From the NCBI GenBank assembly GCA_022565155.1, contig JADFKB010000010.1:1-41630 (forward strand): 41,630 bases of DNA, in the 5' to 3' direction. Both the position numbers and the translations under genes were made by a program. Under the pieces are notes generated by a model that searched no databases, had not been told where the DNA came from, and saw nothing but the letters and a program-made list of their open reading frames with translations. Origin of the DNA: Chloroflexota bacterium (GTDB lineage Bacteria > Chloroflexota > Dehalococcoidia > DSTF01 > RBG-16-68-14). Of the stretch, positions 15,431 to 25,900 are shown piece after piece. Each line of letters starts with the position of its first letter. The stretch's first letter is position 1.

Positions 15431-18400
15431 AGCGACTCGACATCAACGGCTTCAAGAGCTTCGCCTCCGCCACCGCGCTGGAGTTCGGCACCGGCGTCAC
15501 CTGCATCGCCGGGCCGAACGGCGCCGGCAAGACGAACGTGGCGGAAGCGATTCGCTGGGTGCTGGGCGAACAGGCCGGCCGCGTCATCCGCGCCCGTAAG
15601 ACAGAGGACATCATCTTCACCGGCAGCGAGAAGCGTCCCGCCATGGGCGTGGCGGAGGTACGCATCACGCTGGACAACAGCGATAGCTGGCTGCCTGTCG
15701 ATTTCGACGAAGTCGTCGTCTCCCGCCGCGCGTACCGGAGCGGCGACAACGAGTACTTTCTGAATCAGAGCCGCGTCCGGCTGAAAGACCTGCACGAACT
15801 ATTCTTGAAGGCCCAGGTGGGCCAGAACAGCTACGCGTTCATGGGCCAGGGTCTTGTCGAACAGGTGCTGACGCTGCGGCCGGAAGACCGGCGCGGGCTG
15901 ATCGAAGAGGCCGCGGACGTGAAGCTACACCGCGAGAAGTTGAACGAATCGCGCAACCGGCTCGCCGCCACCCGCGACAACCTGGAGCGCGTCGACCTGC
16001 TGGTGCGCGAGATCGAACCGCAGTTGCGGAAGCTGGAGCGGCAGGCGAACCGCGCCGCCGATCACACGCGGCTCAGCGCCGAGCTGGCGGGCGCGCTCAG
16101 AGCGCTCTACGGCCAGCAGTGGCAGGACGCGCAGGAGGCGCTAGCGGCAGCGCGCGCGGAGTACGATCAGCGCAAGGAGGAGTTCGACCGCGCCCAGCAA
16201 GAGCTGAAGTCGCTGGAAGAGGGTCTCACCTCGCTCGGGACAGCGGTCGAGGAGCGGCGTCGCGATATCAGCGAACGCATTGAGGGGTCCCGCACGCTGG
16301 ACGAGTACCGGCGTGACTTGGACCGGCGGATCACCGTCGATACGGAGCGCCAGGCGATGCTCGAGAGCCGCCAGGAAGAGCTCACCGGCGAGATCGAATC
16401 GCTGGAGCAGGAGCAGGCGCGGGTCGCCGAGATCGTGAGCGAGCAGGAGGAGCGCGCACGCACAATTCAAGAGTCGCTCGCCTCCGCCCGCGCGCCAGAG
16501 GCCGACGTGCAGGAGCTGGCCCGCATCGAGGCGCGGCTGGGCGAGCTGCAGGCCTCGCTCACGGAAGCAGAGGAGGGCGTTGCCCAGACGGCGGCGCAGC
16601 TCGCGGAGGCGGAGGCGAAGTCGGCCGCGCTGGCGGAGCAAGAGCAGCGCCTACAGAGCGAACTGGCGGCGATGCAGGAGACGCGCGTTGAGCAGATCGT
16701 CGAGCTGAAGGCGTGGGGGCACGACTTCGCGACGCGCCGCGAACGATGGCAACAGTTGGCGCCCGCCGTCGGCCGCGCCACGCTGACACTGGACCAGACG
16801 AAAGAGCGGCTGGAGCGCGCGTCGATCGCCGTCGTGCGCCGGCAGGAGGAGATCCGCACGCTCAACGCATCGGTCGAGTCGGCGGCCGCCCGCCTGGACG
16901 CCGCGCAATCGACCGATATCGATCTGCCGGCGAAGGACGCGGGCGTGCAGGCGCTGCTCGTCGCCGGCGGCAAGGTGCCGGATGAAGAGCCGGACGCCGA
17001 TAGCCGCATCCACGGGCTGATCGGCATGGTGGGCCAGTTAATTCGGGTGCCGTCCGGACTGGAGCGCGCAATCGAAGCGGCGCTGGCCGATAGCCTGCAC
17101 GCGATCGTCGTCGAGACGCAGGAAGACGCGCTCGCCGGCATCGAACTGCTGATCAGCGGCGACCAGGGCCGCGCCATCATCTACCCGCTTAGCAATATCC
17201 GGCCGATCCATCCAATCAACCTGCTGGGAGAGCGCGGCATAATCGGCGTCGCGTCGGAGTTGGTGCGCTGCGATAAACGCTACCGGTCGCTCATCGATAC
17301 GCTGCTCGGCCGCACGATCGTTGCCCAGAACATCGGCACAGCAACGCTGCTGCTGCGTCGCGGGCTCGGCAGCGTCGTCACGCTGGACGGCGCGTTCCTG
17401 CACACGTCCGGCGCCATGACCGCCGGCAGCGCGAAAGCCGTCCGCCGTGCCTTCGTCCATCAGCGAGACGTGGGCGAACTGCCGGACGAACTCGAGCGCA
17501 TGCGCACCTCATCGGAACAAGCGACCGTGGCGCTGGAGAAGGAACAGAGCCAGCAGACGGAGGCGCAGCAGGCCCGCGACCGCGTTGCGCCGGAACTGGA
17601 GCGTATGCGCAGCGACCTGGCCGGCGCAGACGAAGCGCTGCGCCAGCATCGCGCTCGGCTGCCCGTAACGGCGGCCCGCCTCTCCGCGCTCCACGCCCGC
17701 CGCCACGAAGTACAGCGAGAGCTCGGCAACGCGTCAGAAGCGCTCGCGGCCGCCCGCGCCGCCGGAGAGCAGGCAAGCGGCTTGAGGAAGCGGCATATCG
17801 AAACGAGAGACAGGCTGCGTCCGGAGATCGAACAGCAGGCGGCGGCGCGGGAGACGCTCGCCCGGGCTGGATCGGAGCGTTCGAGCCGCATCGCCGCGCT
17901 GGAATCGGAGCAGCAGGCGTTCCGACAGCAGACGGAGCTTCAGTCATCCAGCCGCGAACGCGTATCGAGCGAGCTGGCGCGCAAGCAGGAGCTGGCATCG
18001 CGCTTGCAAGACGACGTGAAGCGCGTGTTGGAACGGCTGGCGTCATCCCGCAGCGAGCTGGAAGAGAAGTCGAAGGAAGCGGGCACCGCCCGCGAGGAGC
18101 TGGCGCCCGCCCGCCACGCGCTGGAGCAGATCGAATCGCGGCAGCGGACAATCGATAGCGATCTCGCGGCCGGCCGCTCGCGGGCGCTGGCGGCGGAGCG
18201 CACGCTGCTGGACGCCGAGTCGACCATGCGTCTGCGGTCGGAAGAACTGGAGATGTTGCGGGCCCGGCTGGAGGAGGAGGGGTTCCGCCCATCCGAAGAT
18301 GGCGAGGTGAACCCGCCGGCCGAGCGGCAGGACGCGACTCCGGCCGCTGGCCAACCGCCGGCATGGATGACGGCGGAGAGTGGCGCCGACCAGCCGCCGC

Positions 18401-19107
18401 CGATGCGCGGCGCCGCGCCGGTCGACACGGCGGCGCTCAAGGACCGCATCGGCGGATTGCGCGCCGACATTCGCAACCTGGGACCCGTCAACGAGCAGGC
18501 GGAGACGGACTACGCCGAGAGCAAGGAGCGGCACGAGTTCCTGACCACACAGGTCGCCGATCTGCGCGACGCGGAGGCGGCGCTGCAAGAGGCGATCGAG
18601 GAGCTGGAGGCGATCGTAAAAGAGCGCTTCTCGACCACCTTCCGCAAGGTGAACAAGTCGTTCCAGCGCTACTTCCAGACGTTCTTCGGCGGCGGCGAGG
18701 CCGAGCTGGTGCTGACCAGGGGCGACGCTGACCCGGAGGACGGACAACAGCGGCGCCTGCCCGGCGTCGATATCATCGCCCAGCCGCCGAGGAAGAAGGT
18801 GCGAACGCTCAACATGCTCTCCGGCGGCGAGCGTTCGCTGACGGCGCTGGCCCTGCTCTTCGCGCTGCTGGACACGAACCCTTCACCGATCTGCGTGCTG
18901 GACGAGGTGGACGCGGCGCTGGACGAGGCGAACGTGGTCCGCTTCACGGCGGCGCTGGAGGCGCTCTCCGAGCGGACGCAGTTCATCATCATCACCCACA
19001 ACCGCCGCACGCTGGAGATGGCCGATTCGATCTACGGCATCTCGATGGGCGAGGACAGCACCTCCACCGTCCTCTCGCTCCGCCTGGCGGACATCCCGGC
19101 GAAATAG
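15421..19107 (+). CDS. smc: Chromosome segregation protein SMC
   Basis: The bacterial condensin ATPase that organises and segregates the chromosome with ScpA and ScpB (not in the window). The 1228-residue protein has the full architecture. The N-terminal head has Walker A GPNGAGKT (31-38). A long coiled coil (~165-515) leads to the hinge (~525-665, starting RIHGLIGMVGQLIR), and a second coiled coil (~690-1075) follows. The C-terminal head has the signature LSGGERS from residue 1133 and Walker B VLDEVDAALDE around 1159-1169. A Pro-rich insertion (~960-1000) interrupts the second coiled coil near the head. The ATG lies inside the end of rnc, and ftsY follows; rnc-smc-ftsY is a widely conserved order. 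Confidence 0.97.
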   Translation: MYLKRLDINGFKSFASATALEFGTGVTCIAGPNGAGKTNVAEAIRWVLGEQAGRVIRARKTEDIIFTGSEKRPAMGVAEVRITLDNSDSWLPVDFDEVVVSRRAYRSGDNEYFLNQSRVRLKDLHELFLKAQVGQNSYAFMGQGLVEQVLTLRPEDRRGLIEEAADVKLHREKLNESRNRLAATRDNLERVDLLVREIEPQLRKLERQANRAADHTRLSAELAGALRALYGQQWQDAQEALAAARAEYDQRKEEFDRAQQELKSLEEGLTSLGTAVEERRRDISERIEGSRTLDEYRRDLDRRITVDTERQAMLESRQEELTGEIESLEQEQARVAEIVSEQEERARTIQESLASARAPEADVQELARIEARLGELQASLTEAEEGVAQTAAQLAEAEAKSAALAEQEQRLQSELAAMQETRVEQIVELKAWGHDFATRRERWQQLAPAVGRATLTLDQTKERLERASIAVVRRQEEIRTLNASVESAAARLDAAQSTDIDLPAKDAGVQALLVAGGKVPDEEPDADSRIHGLIGMVGQLIRVPSGLERAIEAALADSLHAIVVETQEDALAGIELLISGDQGRAIIYPLSNIRPIHPINLLGERGIIGVASELVRCDKRYRSLIDTLLGRTIVAQNIGTATLLLRRGLGSVVTLDGAFLHTSGAMTAGSAKAVRRAFVHQRDVGELPDELERMRTSSEQATVALEKEQSQQTEAQQARDRVAPELERMRSDLAGADEALRQHRARLPVTAARLSALHARRHEVQRELGNASEALAAARAAGEQASGLRKRHIETRDRLRPEIEQQAAARETLARAGSERSSRIAALESEQQAFRQQTELQSSSRERVSSELARKQELASRLQDDVKRVLERLASSRSELEEKSKEAGTAREELAPARHALEQIESRQRTIDSDLAAGRSRALAAERTLLDAESTMRLRSEELEMLRARLEEEGFRPSEDGEVNPPAERQDATPAAGQPPAWMTAESGADQPPPMRGAAPVDTAALKDRIGGLRADIRNLGPVNEQAETDYAESKERHEFLTTQVADLRDAEAALQEAIEELEAIVKERFSTTFRKVNKSFQRYFQTFFGGGEAELVLTRGDADPEDGQQRRLPGVDIIAQPPRKKVRTLNMLSGGERSLTALALLFALLDTNPSPICVLDEVDAALDEANVVRFTAALEALSERTQFIIITHNRRTLEMADSIYGISMGEDSTSTVLSLRLADIPAK

Positions 19108-19166
19108 AACTCCATTCCGTCGCCACCGCCGCGCGGTTCCCCTTCCCCCTTCCCCCGCCGCGGCGA

Positions 19167-19198
19167 TATAATCGCTTGCGAAGCGAGACCACAAGGAG
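19167..19198 (+). promoter_or_regulatory. -10 box and ribosome binding site ahead of ftsY
   Basis: A perfect TATAAT (19167-19172) lies in the 97-nt smc-ftsY gap, with no good -35 box at the right distance. AAGGAG (19193-19198) sits six bases before TTG 19205 and fixes that start. ftsY may therefore have its own promoter as well as read-through from smc. Confidence 0.5.
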
Positions 19199-19204
19199 AC
19201 GCCA

Positions 19205-20251
19205 TTGCGCTTTTTTCGCCGTTCGCCCAAGGTCGAAGAGCCAGAGCCGGAGTCTGCTGATGCCGGAGCCGTCGCCGCGCCCGATCAGCCGGATGACGTC
19301 GCGGACGAACAGCGGCTCATCGAAGGGGAGGAGCGGACGAACAAGGCGCTCCAGCGCACGAAGCGGAGCTGGTTCGGCCACATCACCGGCCTCTTCGATC
19401 GCGGGCGAATCGACGACGAGTTCTGGGAGGAGCTGGAAGAGCTGCTGATCGGCGCCGACACCGGCGTCGCGACGACAGAGAAGATCCTCGGCGAAGTACG
19501 CGAGCGCGTCGAGGCGGAACGGATCAGCGACCCGGCGGAGGTGCAGGATGCGCTAAAGGAGTCGCTCGTCGCGCTGCTGAACAAGCCTACAGGCAGAGGG
19601 CAGCTCTGGGGTCGCGGCGAAGTCGCGGCCGCGCCGCCGAAGCCGGCCGTCATCCTGGTGCTAGGCGTGAACGGCACCGGCAAGACGACGACGATCGCGA
19701 AGCTGGCGCACGCCTTCCGCGCGGACGGCGCGAAGACCGTCATCGCCGCCGCCGATACGTTCCGCGCGGCGGCCATCGAGCAGATGAAGGCCTGGGGCGA
19801 GCGCGTCGGTGCCGACGTCGTCGCGCACAAGCAGGGCGCGGACCCAGCGGCTGTTGTCTTCGACGCCCTCAGCGCCGCCGAGAGCCGCAACGCCGACTTC
19901 CTGATCATCGACACGGCAGGCCGCCTGCACACGAAGATCAACCTGATGGAGGAGCTGAGCAAGCTCTACCGCGTGATCCAGCGCAAGGAGCCGACCGCGC
20001 CGCATGAGGTGCTGCTGGTGCTGGACGCGACGATCGGCCAGAACGCGCTGATACAGGCCGAGGCGTTCACCAAGGCGGCGGAGGTGACATCGGCCTGCCT
20101 GGCGAAGCTGGACGGCACGTCGAAGGGCGGCATCGTCTTCGCGATCAGCGACCAGTTGGGCATCCCCGTGCGGCTTGTCGGCACGGGCGAAGAACCGGGT
20201 GACCTCGCTTCGTTCTCGGCAGATACGTTCGTCGACGCGCTCTTCCGCTAG
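19205..20251 (+). CDS. ftsY: Signal recognition particle receptor FtsY
   Basis: FtsY is the membrane-associated GTPase that docks SRP-ribosome complexes at the Sec translocon. The 348-residue protein has a short acidic A-like region (~10-45), the helical N domain (~50-135) and the G domain. Motifs: G1 [10 protein letters not shown] (154-163), the insertion-box segment [15 protein letters not shown]3 DTAGRLH, then [10 protein letters not shown] and a G4 region [10 protein letters not shown]. The usual G4 Thr (TKLD) is Ala here. It starts with TTG behind AAGGAG and follows smc on the same strand. Its RNA partner gene lies at 2754-3026. Confidence 0.96.
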   Translation: MRFFRRSPKVEEPEPESADAGAVAAPDQPDDVADEQRLIEGEERTNKALQRTKRSWFGHITGLFDRGRIDDEFWEELEELLIGADTGVATTEKILGEVRERVEAERISDPAEVQDALKESLVALLNKPTGRGQLWGRGEVAAAPPKPAVILVLGVNGTGKTTTIAKLAHAFRADGAKTVIAAADTFRAAAIEQMKAWGERVGADVVAHKQGADPAAVVFDALSAAESRNADFLIIDTAGRLHTKINLMEELSKLYRVIQRKEPTAPHEVLLVLDATIGQNALIQAEAFTKAAEVTSACLAKLDGTSKGGIVFAISDQLGIPVRLVGTGEEPGDLASFSADTFVDALFR

Positions 20252-20279
20252 CGCCCGCCCCCTCGTTATCCTTTCCTTA

Positions 20280-20288
20280 TGTTAGAAT
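20280..20288 (+). promoter_or_regulatory. Extended -10 promoter ahead of the DUF2298 gene
   Basis: TGT directly followed by TAGAAT (20283-20288) is an extended -10 element. The predicted start near 20295 leaves a ~29-nt leader before ATG 20324. The -35 region is poor (TTATCC), which fits an extended -10 promoter. Confidence 0.45.
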
Positions 20289-20323
20289 CGCGCCGCTTCA
20301 GGCGTTATCCTTAGAGAACACAG

Positions 20324-22963
20324 ATGTCGGAAACGCTCGTCTGGTGGGTCATGGTACAGGTTGTCGGGCTGGCGGCCCTGCCGCTCTGCCTCGCCTTGTT
20401 CCAGCGCCTGCCCGACCGCGGCTACGCCCTCTCGAAACCGTTCGCCCTCCTCATCGCTGGCTACATCTTCTGGATCCTCGTGATCATCGGCCTACCGAAC
20501 ACGACGCGCGCTATCTGGTTCGTGCTCGCGTTGCTGGCAAGCGGCTCGGCTTACGTGGCCTGGCGGCAGCGGGAAGAGTTGCTCGCGTTCGTACGCGAGC
20601 GTTGGTCGCTGATAGTGGCGACGGAGGTGCTCTTCTTCCTGGCGTTCATCACGGCCGCTTTTCTGCGCTCCTACGTGCCCGACTTCGGTGGCACGGAAAA
20701 GCCGATGGACCTGATGTACCTGAACGCCGTCACGGTCAGCGACAGCTTCCCGCCAGTCGACGCCTGGCTGGCCGGAGAGAGCGTCAGCTACTACTACTTC
20801 GGCTACCTGCTGGTCTCGGTGATTACGCGGCTGAGCGGCCTCGCGACCAGCATCGGCTACAACCTGGGGCTGGCGATGATCGTTGCGATGACCGTCACCG
20901 CGGCGTTTGGGTTGGTCTACAATTTGGCGGCACCGCGCGACGAAGCCACACCGCGCGAGCGGTCCGCGCAGGAAACCGGCCCGGGCACACCCGCCGCCAG
21001 CTTCTCTAAACGAATCCTCTGGCGACCGATGCTGTTCGGCCTCGTCGCTGCCTTCCTGCTCGCCGTCATGGGCAACCTGGTGGGACTGCTGGATCTCTTC
21101 GCCGCGCACAACGTCGGTTCGGCAGGGTTCTGGAACTGGGTGAACATCCCCAACCTCAACGCCTTCGAAAGCTCCCGCTGGTTCCCGGACCAGTTCTGGT
21201 TCTGGTGGAAGTCCACGCGCGTCCTGGACGGCGGCACCGGCATCCACGAGATGCCCTTCTTCAGCTTCCTCCTGGGCGATCTGCACCCGCACGTGATGTC
21301 GATTCCGTTTGTCCTCCTCGCGCTCGGCGTGGCGATGGCGTTCCTCCGTTCGGAAGGGCCGCTCGACCTCGTCGTCTGGCTGGAGCGGCCGCTGGCGCTA
21401 ATCGCGTTCGGGCTGATATTAGGCGGTCTCGCCTTCCTCAACACCTGGGACATGCCGACGATGGCCTTCGTCGTCACGCTTGCCGTCGTCCTGCGCAACC
21501 GGCTGCTGACCGACAGGTGGTCGTCGGGGCTGGCGCTCGATAGTCTGGGCTTCCTCGTGCCGCTCTATCTCGTCGCATTTCTCGCCTACACGCCGTTCTT
21601 CTTCGGCGGCTTCTCGAGCCAGGCGGCCGGCTTTACGGCCCAGGCCGGCGCCGGCAGCGGGTTGTTTCACACGTTCCTGCTCTGGGGCCCCTTCGCGATG
21701 CTGGTGCTGCCGTACGCGGCCTGGCGGCTGAGCAAGAGCGGCGAGGGTCTGACGCGCTCCACAGCCATCGCTGCGTTTGCGCTGCCGGTGGCTGTCATCG
21801 CGCTCTGGGCGGTCTGGGACGCGATCGCCTGGGCGTTTGGGTTTTTCCCGGACTCCGTACAGGCGAACGAGGCGGGCGCCGGTCTATGGGATCGGGTGAC
21901 AAACAGAGGTTGGAACTGGCTAACCGTGCTGGTGATCGGCGGGTCGCTTGGCCTGCTCGTCCTCGCGCTGATGCGGGAAGTCGAGTCAGCGAAAGACGCG
22001 GCGGAAGAGCGCCTGGGCCCGATCCTGGCGCTCGCTCTCGCCGCGACGGCGGCGCTGCTGATATTAGGCGCGGAGTTCATCTACATCCAAGACGGCTTCA
22101 GCAGCCGCCTGAACACGATCTTCAAGCTCTACTACCAGTCTTGGCTGCTGCTCAGCGTCGCGGGCGGGTTCGCGCTCTACGAGCTGGCGCGGAGCTGGCG
22201 GATGCCGGCAATCAACGTCGACCGCTGGTCTATAGGCGAGTTTATCGTGCTGACCGCGGCCTGCGCCGGCGGCATCGCCGGCATCGCGCTCACCTCCGAT
22301 CTGTTGACAGGCATCGCCGGCGCGATCATCGGTGCCGGGATACTCTTCACCGTCAGCGGCGCGGCCGTGTTACTTTGGCGGTCGCCTGGAGTAGAACCCG
22401 CGATCGTGCGCTCGCTGAGCTGGCGCGGGGTCTGGGCGGGCGGCGCAGCAGCGATCTTGATCGCTGCGTTCGTCTATCCGGTGATCGCGACGTACAACCG
22501 GACGAACGACTTCAACCTAGAACGCGGCCTGGACGGCCTGGAGCGCATCCCGGAAGGCGAACAGGCAGCGATCGAATGGCTGGCCGGCCACGATGACGGC
22601 CAGCCGGTGATTGCGGAAGCGTCTGGTGACGACTATACGGACGGAGGGCGCATCTCCGCATCGACCGGTTTGCCGACGCTGCTGCAGTGGCCCGGCCACG
22701 AGGTACAGTGGCGCGGCAGCAGTGAGCCGCAAGAGGGCCGCCGTGAGGATCTGCAACTGCTCTACACCGGCAGCGACCCGAATGCGGTAAGATCGGTGAT
22801 AGAACGTTATGACATCAGGTACGTCGTCGTCGGCCCGCGAGAGCGGGCGGATTACCCCAACTTGACGGTGGAAGAGAGCGAACTGTTCGAGCTGGCGCAT
22901 CCAGGCGACGTCGCTGTGTATCAGGTACGGCCCGGCGTCCGCAACGAGGTGACGAGAGAATAG
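20324..22963 (+). CDS. DUF2298 (Chlor_Arch_YYY) integral membrane protein
   Basis: An 879-residue, very hydrophobic protein with well over ten membrane segments. It carries the family hallmark YYYFG at residues 156-160 and other typical segments: FWNWVNIPNLNAFESSRWFP, DGGTGIHEMPFFSFLLGDLHPH, and NTWDMPT. The region from ~765 to the end is a soluble, probably extracytoplasmic domain. The family is known from Chloroflexota, some Archaea and few others. As I recall it has no established reaction, though the multi-TM fold resembles GT-C glycosyltransferases, where acidic loop residues bind lipid-phosphate sugars. The partner gene starts 4 nt downstream and is expected to act with it, probably in envelope glycosylation (inference). 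Confidence 0.88.
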   Translation: MSETLVWWVMVQVVGLAALPLCLALFQRLPDRGYALSKPFALLIAGYIFWILVIIGLPNTTRAIWFVLALLASGSAYVAWRQREELLAFVRERWSLIVATEVLFFLAFITAAFLRSYVPDFGGTEKPMDLMYLNAVTVSDSFPPVDAWLAGESVSYYYFGYLLVSVITRLSGLATSIGYNLGLAMIVAMTVTAAFGLVYNLAAPRDEATPRERSAQETGPGTPAASFSKRILWRPMLFGLVAAFLLAVMGNLVGLLDLFAAHNVGSAGFWNWVNIPNLNAFESSRWFPDQFWFWWKSTRVLDGGTGIHEMPFFSFLLGDLHPHVMSIPFVLLALGVAMAFLRSEGPLDLVVWLERPLALIAFGLILGGLAFLNTWDMPTMAFVVTLAVVLRNRLLTDRWSSGLALDSLGFLVPLYLVAFLAYTPFFFGGFSSQAAGFTAQAGAGSGLFHTFLLWGPFAMLVLPYAAWRLSKSGEGLTRSTAIAAFALPVAVIALWAVWDAIAWAFGFFPDSVQANEAGAGLWDRVTNRGWNWLTVLVIGGSLGLLVLALMREVESAKDAAEERLGPILALALAATAALLILGAEFIYIQDGFSSRLNTIFKLYYQSWLLLSVAGGFALYELARSWRMPAINVDRWSIGEFIVLTAACAGGIAGIALTSDLLTGIAGAIIGAGILFTVSGAAVLLWRSPGVEPAIVRSLSWRGVWAGGAAAILIAAFVYPVIATYNRTNDFNLERGLDGLERIPEGEQAAIEWLAGHDDGQPVIAEASGDDYTDGGRISASTGLPTLLQWPGHEVQWRGSSEPQEGRREDLQLLYTGSDPNAVRSVIERYDIRYVVVGPRERADYPNLTVEESELFELAHPGDVAVYQVRPGVRNEVTRE

Positions 22964-22967
22964 CCGA

Positions 22968-25900
22968 ATGACCACGGGTGACCGGCTTCGCAGATACATG
23001 GACAGCCGCCAGTTCGATGGCGGCGAACTGCGTTCGTTCGTCGTGCGCTACTGGCCGGCGATCCTCATCGTCGCGCTGGTCGCGCTCGCCGCCGGCCTGC
23101 GGCTCTGGGACCTGGGCGGTCGGTCGATCCACCACGATGAGAGCATCCACATCAAGTTTGCCTGGGACATCGTACAGGGCGGTGCGTACAACCACGATCC
23201 GGTCTACCACGGCCCGTTCCAGTACTACGGCACCGCTGCGACGTTCTTCATCTTCGGCGACAGCGACTACACATCGCGGCTGTTTCCCGCGCTCTTCGGC
23301 ATCGCGCTGGTCGGGCTGCCGTTCCTGCTGCGCAGGCAGATCGGCACGCTGGGCGCGGTGCTTGCGGCGGGCCTGCTCGCCGTGTCGCCCGCGCTGATCT
23401 ACTTCAGCCGCTTCGCGAGGAACGATATGTACGTCGCCTTCTTTACCCTGGCGATCGCCGTCTGCATCTGGCGCTACATGGAGGAGCGAAAGGACGGCTG
23501 GCTGATCGCGATCGCGCCGCTGCTGGCGCTGAGCTTCGCGGCGAAAGAGGTGACGTACATCATCATCGCCATGCTCCTCGTCTATCTCAACATCATGGTC
23601 GCCATGGAGTTGGTCGCGCGGCTGCGGGCATCGCGGGAGATGACGCCGGTACAGACCGCGCTATCGTACGCCGTCCTGCTGCCGACTGCCTGGCTGGTGA
23701 CGGCACTCTGGGCGATCATCCCCGGCCTGCGCCGACGCTTTTCGACGGAGACCGAAGAGATGCCCGTTGTCGGGCCGTTGCTGATCATCTTCGGCACGCT
23801 GATCGCCGCCCAGTTCGCCGCTGGCATCCAGGCGCTGCCGTTCATCGATAACAACGGCTACATGGGCGAAGAGACTGTGATGCGCTGGACGGTGCTGATC
23901 TTGATATTGGGCGGCGCCTACGTCGGCCTGTTGTGGAACTGGCGCACGTGGCTGATCGCCGGGCTGCTCTTCTACGGCGTCTTCGTGCTGCTCTTCACCA
24001 GCTTCTTCAGCAACATGGGCGGCTTCTGGACAGGCATCTGGGGCTCCATGGACTACTGGCTGGACCAGCAGGACGTACGCAGGGGCGGCCAGCCGGACTA
24101 CTACTACTTCATGCTGCTGCCGGTGTACGAGTTCTTGCCGCTCATCTTCGGGATAGGCGGCTCGCTCTACTATGCGTTTCGCGGCAAGCTGGAGGAGCGG
24201 CTGCTGCTGGGCGCGGCACTGCTGCTGATCGTTACCCTGAGCGTGATACCAGACGGCACGGCGATAATCGGCGACTTTCGCATCCAGATCGCGTTCATCG
24301 TCGCTATCGGGACGGTGCTGATGCTGTCGATAGACGGCTTCACGAAGTTCCTGCTCTTCTGGTCGCTCTCAATCATGTTCGGCCTCACGCTGGCCGGCGA
24401 AAAGATGCCCTGGCTTACGGTGCATCTGGCGCTGCCGCTGGCGCTGCTGGGCGCCAAGATACTAGACCAGATCCTCTCGTCAGTGAAACTAACGCTCGCG
24501 GGCGAAGGCCGGAGCGGCCGCATCAGCGCCAGCATCGTCCGGCAGCCAATCGCGCTCTTCGCCTCGGCTGGCGCGCTGGCGACGGGCGCGGCGATCATCT
24601 TCCAGGCGGTGGGTGCGACCGCCGGCCTCTCAGCGCTGGCATGGCTGCTCGCGCTTGCAGCGCTGGCCGTTCTCATCTGGGCAGGCAGCCAGGTCTCCTG
24701 GCAGACGGCGGGGCAGACCGCCGCCGTCGCGCTCTTCGCAGGGTTGCTCGTCTTCACGATACGGGCGGGCGGCACGGCCGCGTTCGACCAAGGCGACGCG
24801 AACGGCGTTCCGCCGGAGTTCTTCATCTACGCCCAGGGCTCACCGGCGCTCGGCGTGCTGGCCGACAACATCGACACCGTCGCGCGCGAAAGCGGTCGCG
24901 GCAAAGACCTCAAGATCGTAATCGATAACAGCGGTAACATCTGGCCCTGGCCCTGGTACATGCGCGACTACACGAACGTGGAGTACACCAACTTCGACGA
25001 CGATTACCAGGTACAGCCGGGCAGCGTGGTACTGATCGGCACGGGGAACCAGGACAAGATTCAGCCGTACCTGGACCAGTTCCAGGAAGGCATACCCTAC
25101 ACCCACATGTGGTGGTTTCCTGAGCTGTACAAAGGGCTGGACACCAACGGCTTCCTGTCCGACGCGTTCAGAGGCAAGCTGCTGGGCACGTGGCGCGAGT
25201 ACCTGATCGACAGAGTGGTCGCAAACGCGACGTCGACGCCGAACATGATCGCCTTCTTCCCCAAAGAGTTTGATATCCAGGTGCCACGACCGCAGCCACG
25301 GGCTGGCGATTCGACACCCTTGCCAGCGGAGAGCGTGACGGTGATCGGCGGCGCTGGCGCCGAGCCGGGGCAGTTCTCGCAGCCAGCCGGTTTAGCGATC
25401 GATGCCGCCGGCAACCTCTATGTCGCCGATACGCTCAATCAGCGCGTGCAGCGGATCGCTCCCGACGGTACGATCGACACGCTGGGCGAAGCCGGCAGCG
25501 GCCCAGGCCAATTCGCCAACCCGGGCAGCGACGAGTTCGCTGAAGACGGCCCCTGGGGCATCACAGTCGACTCCGACGGAAACATCTACGTCGCTGACAC
25601 CTGGAACCACCGCATCCAGAAGTTCGACGCGAACCTCGAGATCGTGGCAGACTGGAGCATCGACGGGCTCTTCGGCCCGCGCGACATCGCAATCGACGCC
25701 AACGGCGACCTGATCCTGACCGACACCGGCGGCAATCGCATCGTCAGGTACACTACTGACGGCGAGATCATCCGCTCGTTCGGTGTGCCGGGAGATGGCC
25801 GCGGGGAGTTCAGCGAGCCGGTCGGCGTTAGCATCGCTCCGAACGGCGACATCTACATCGCGGACTACTGGAACCAACGGATCCAGCACTACGACAGCGA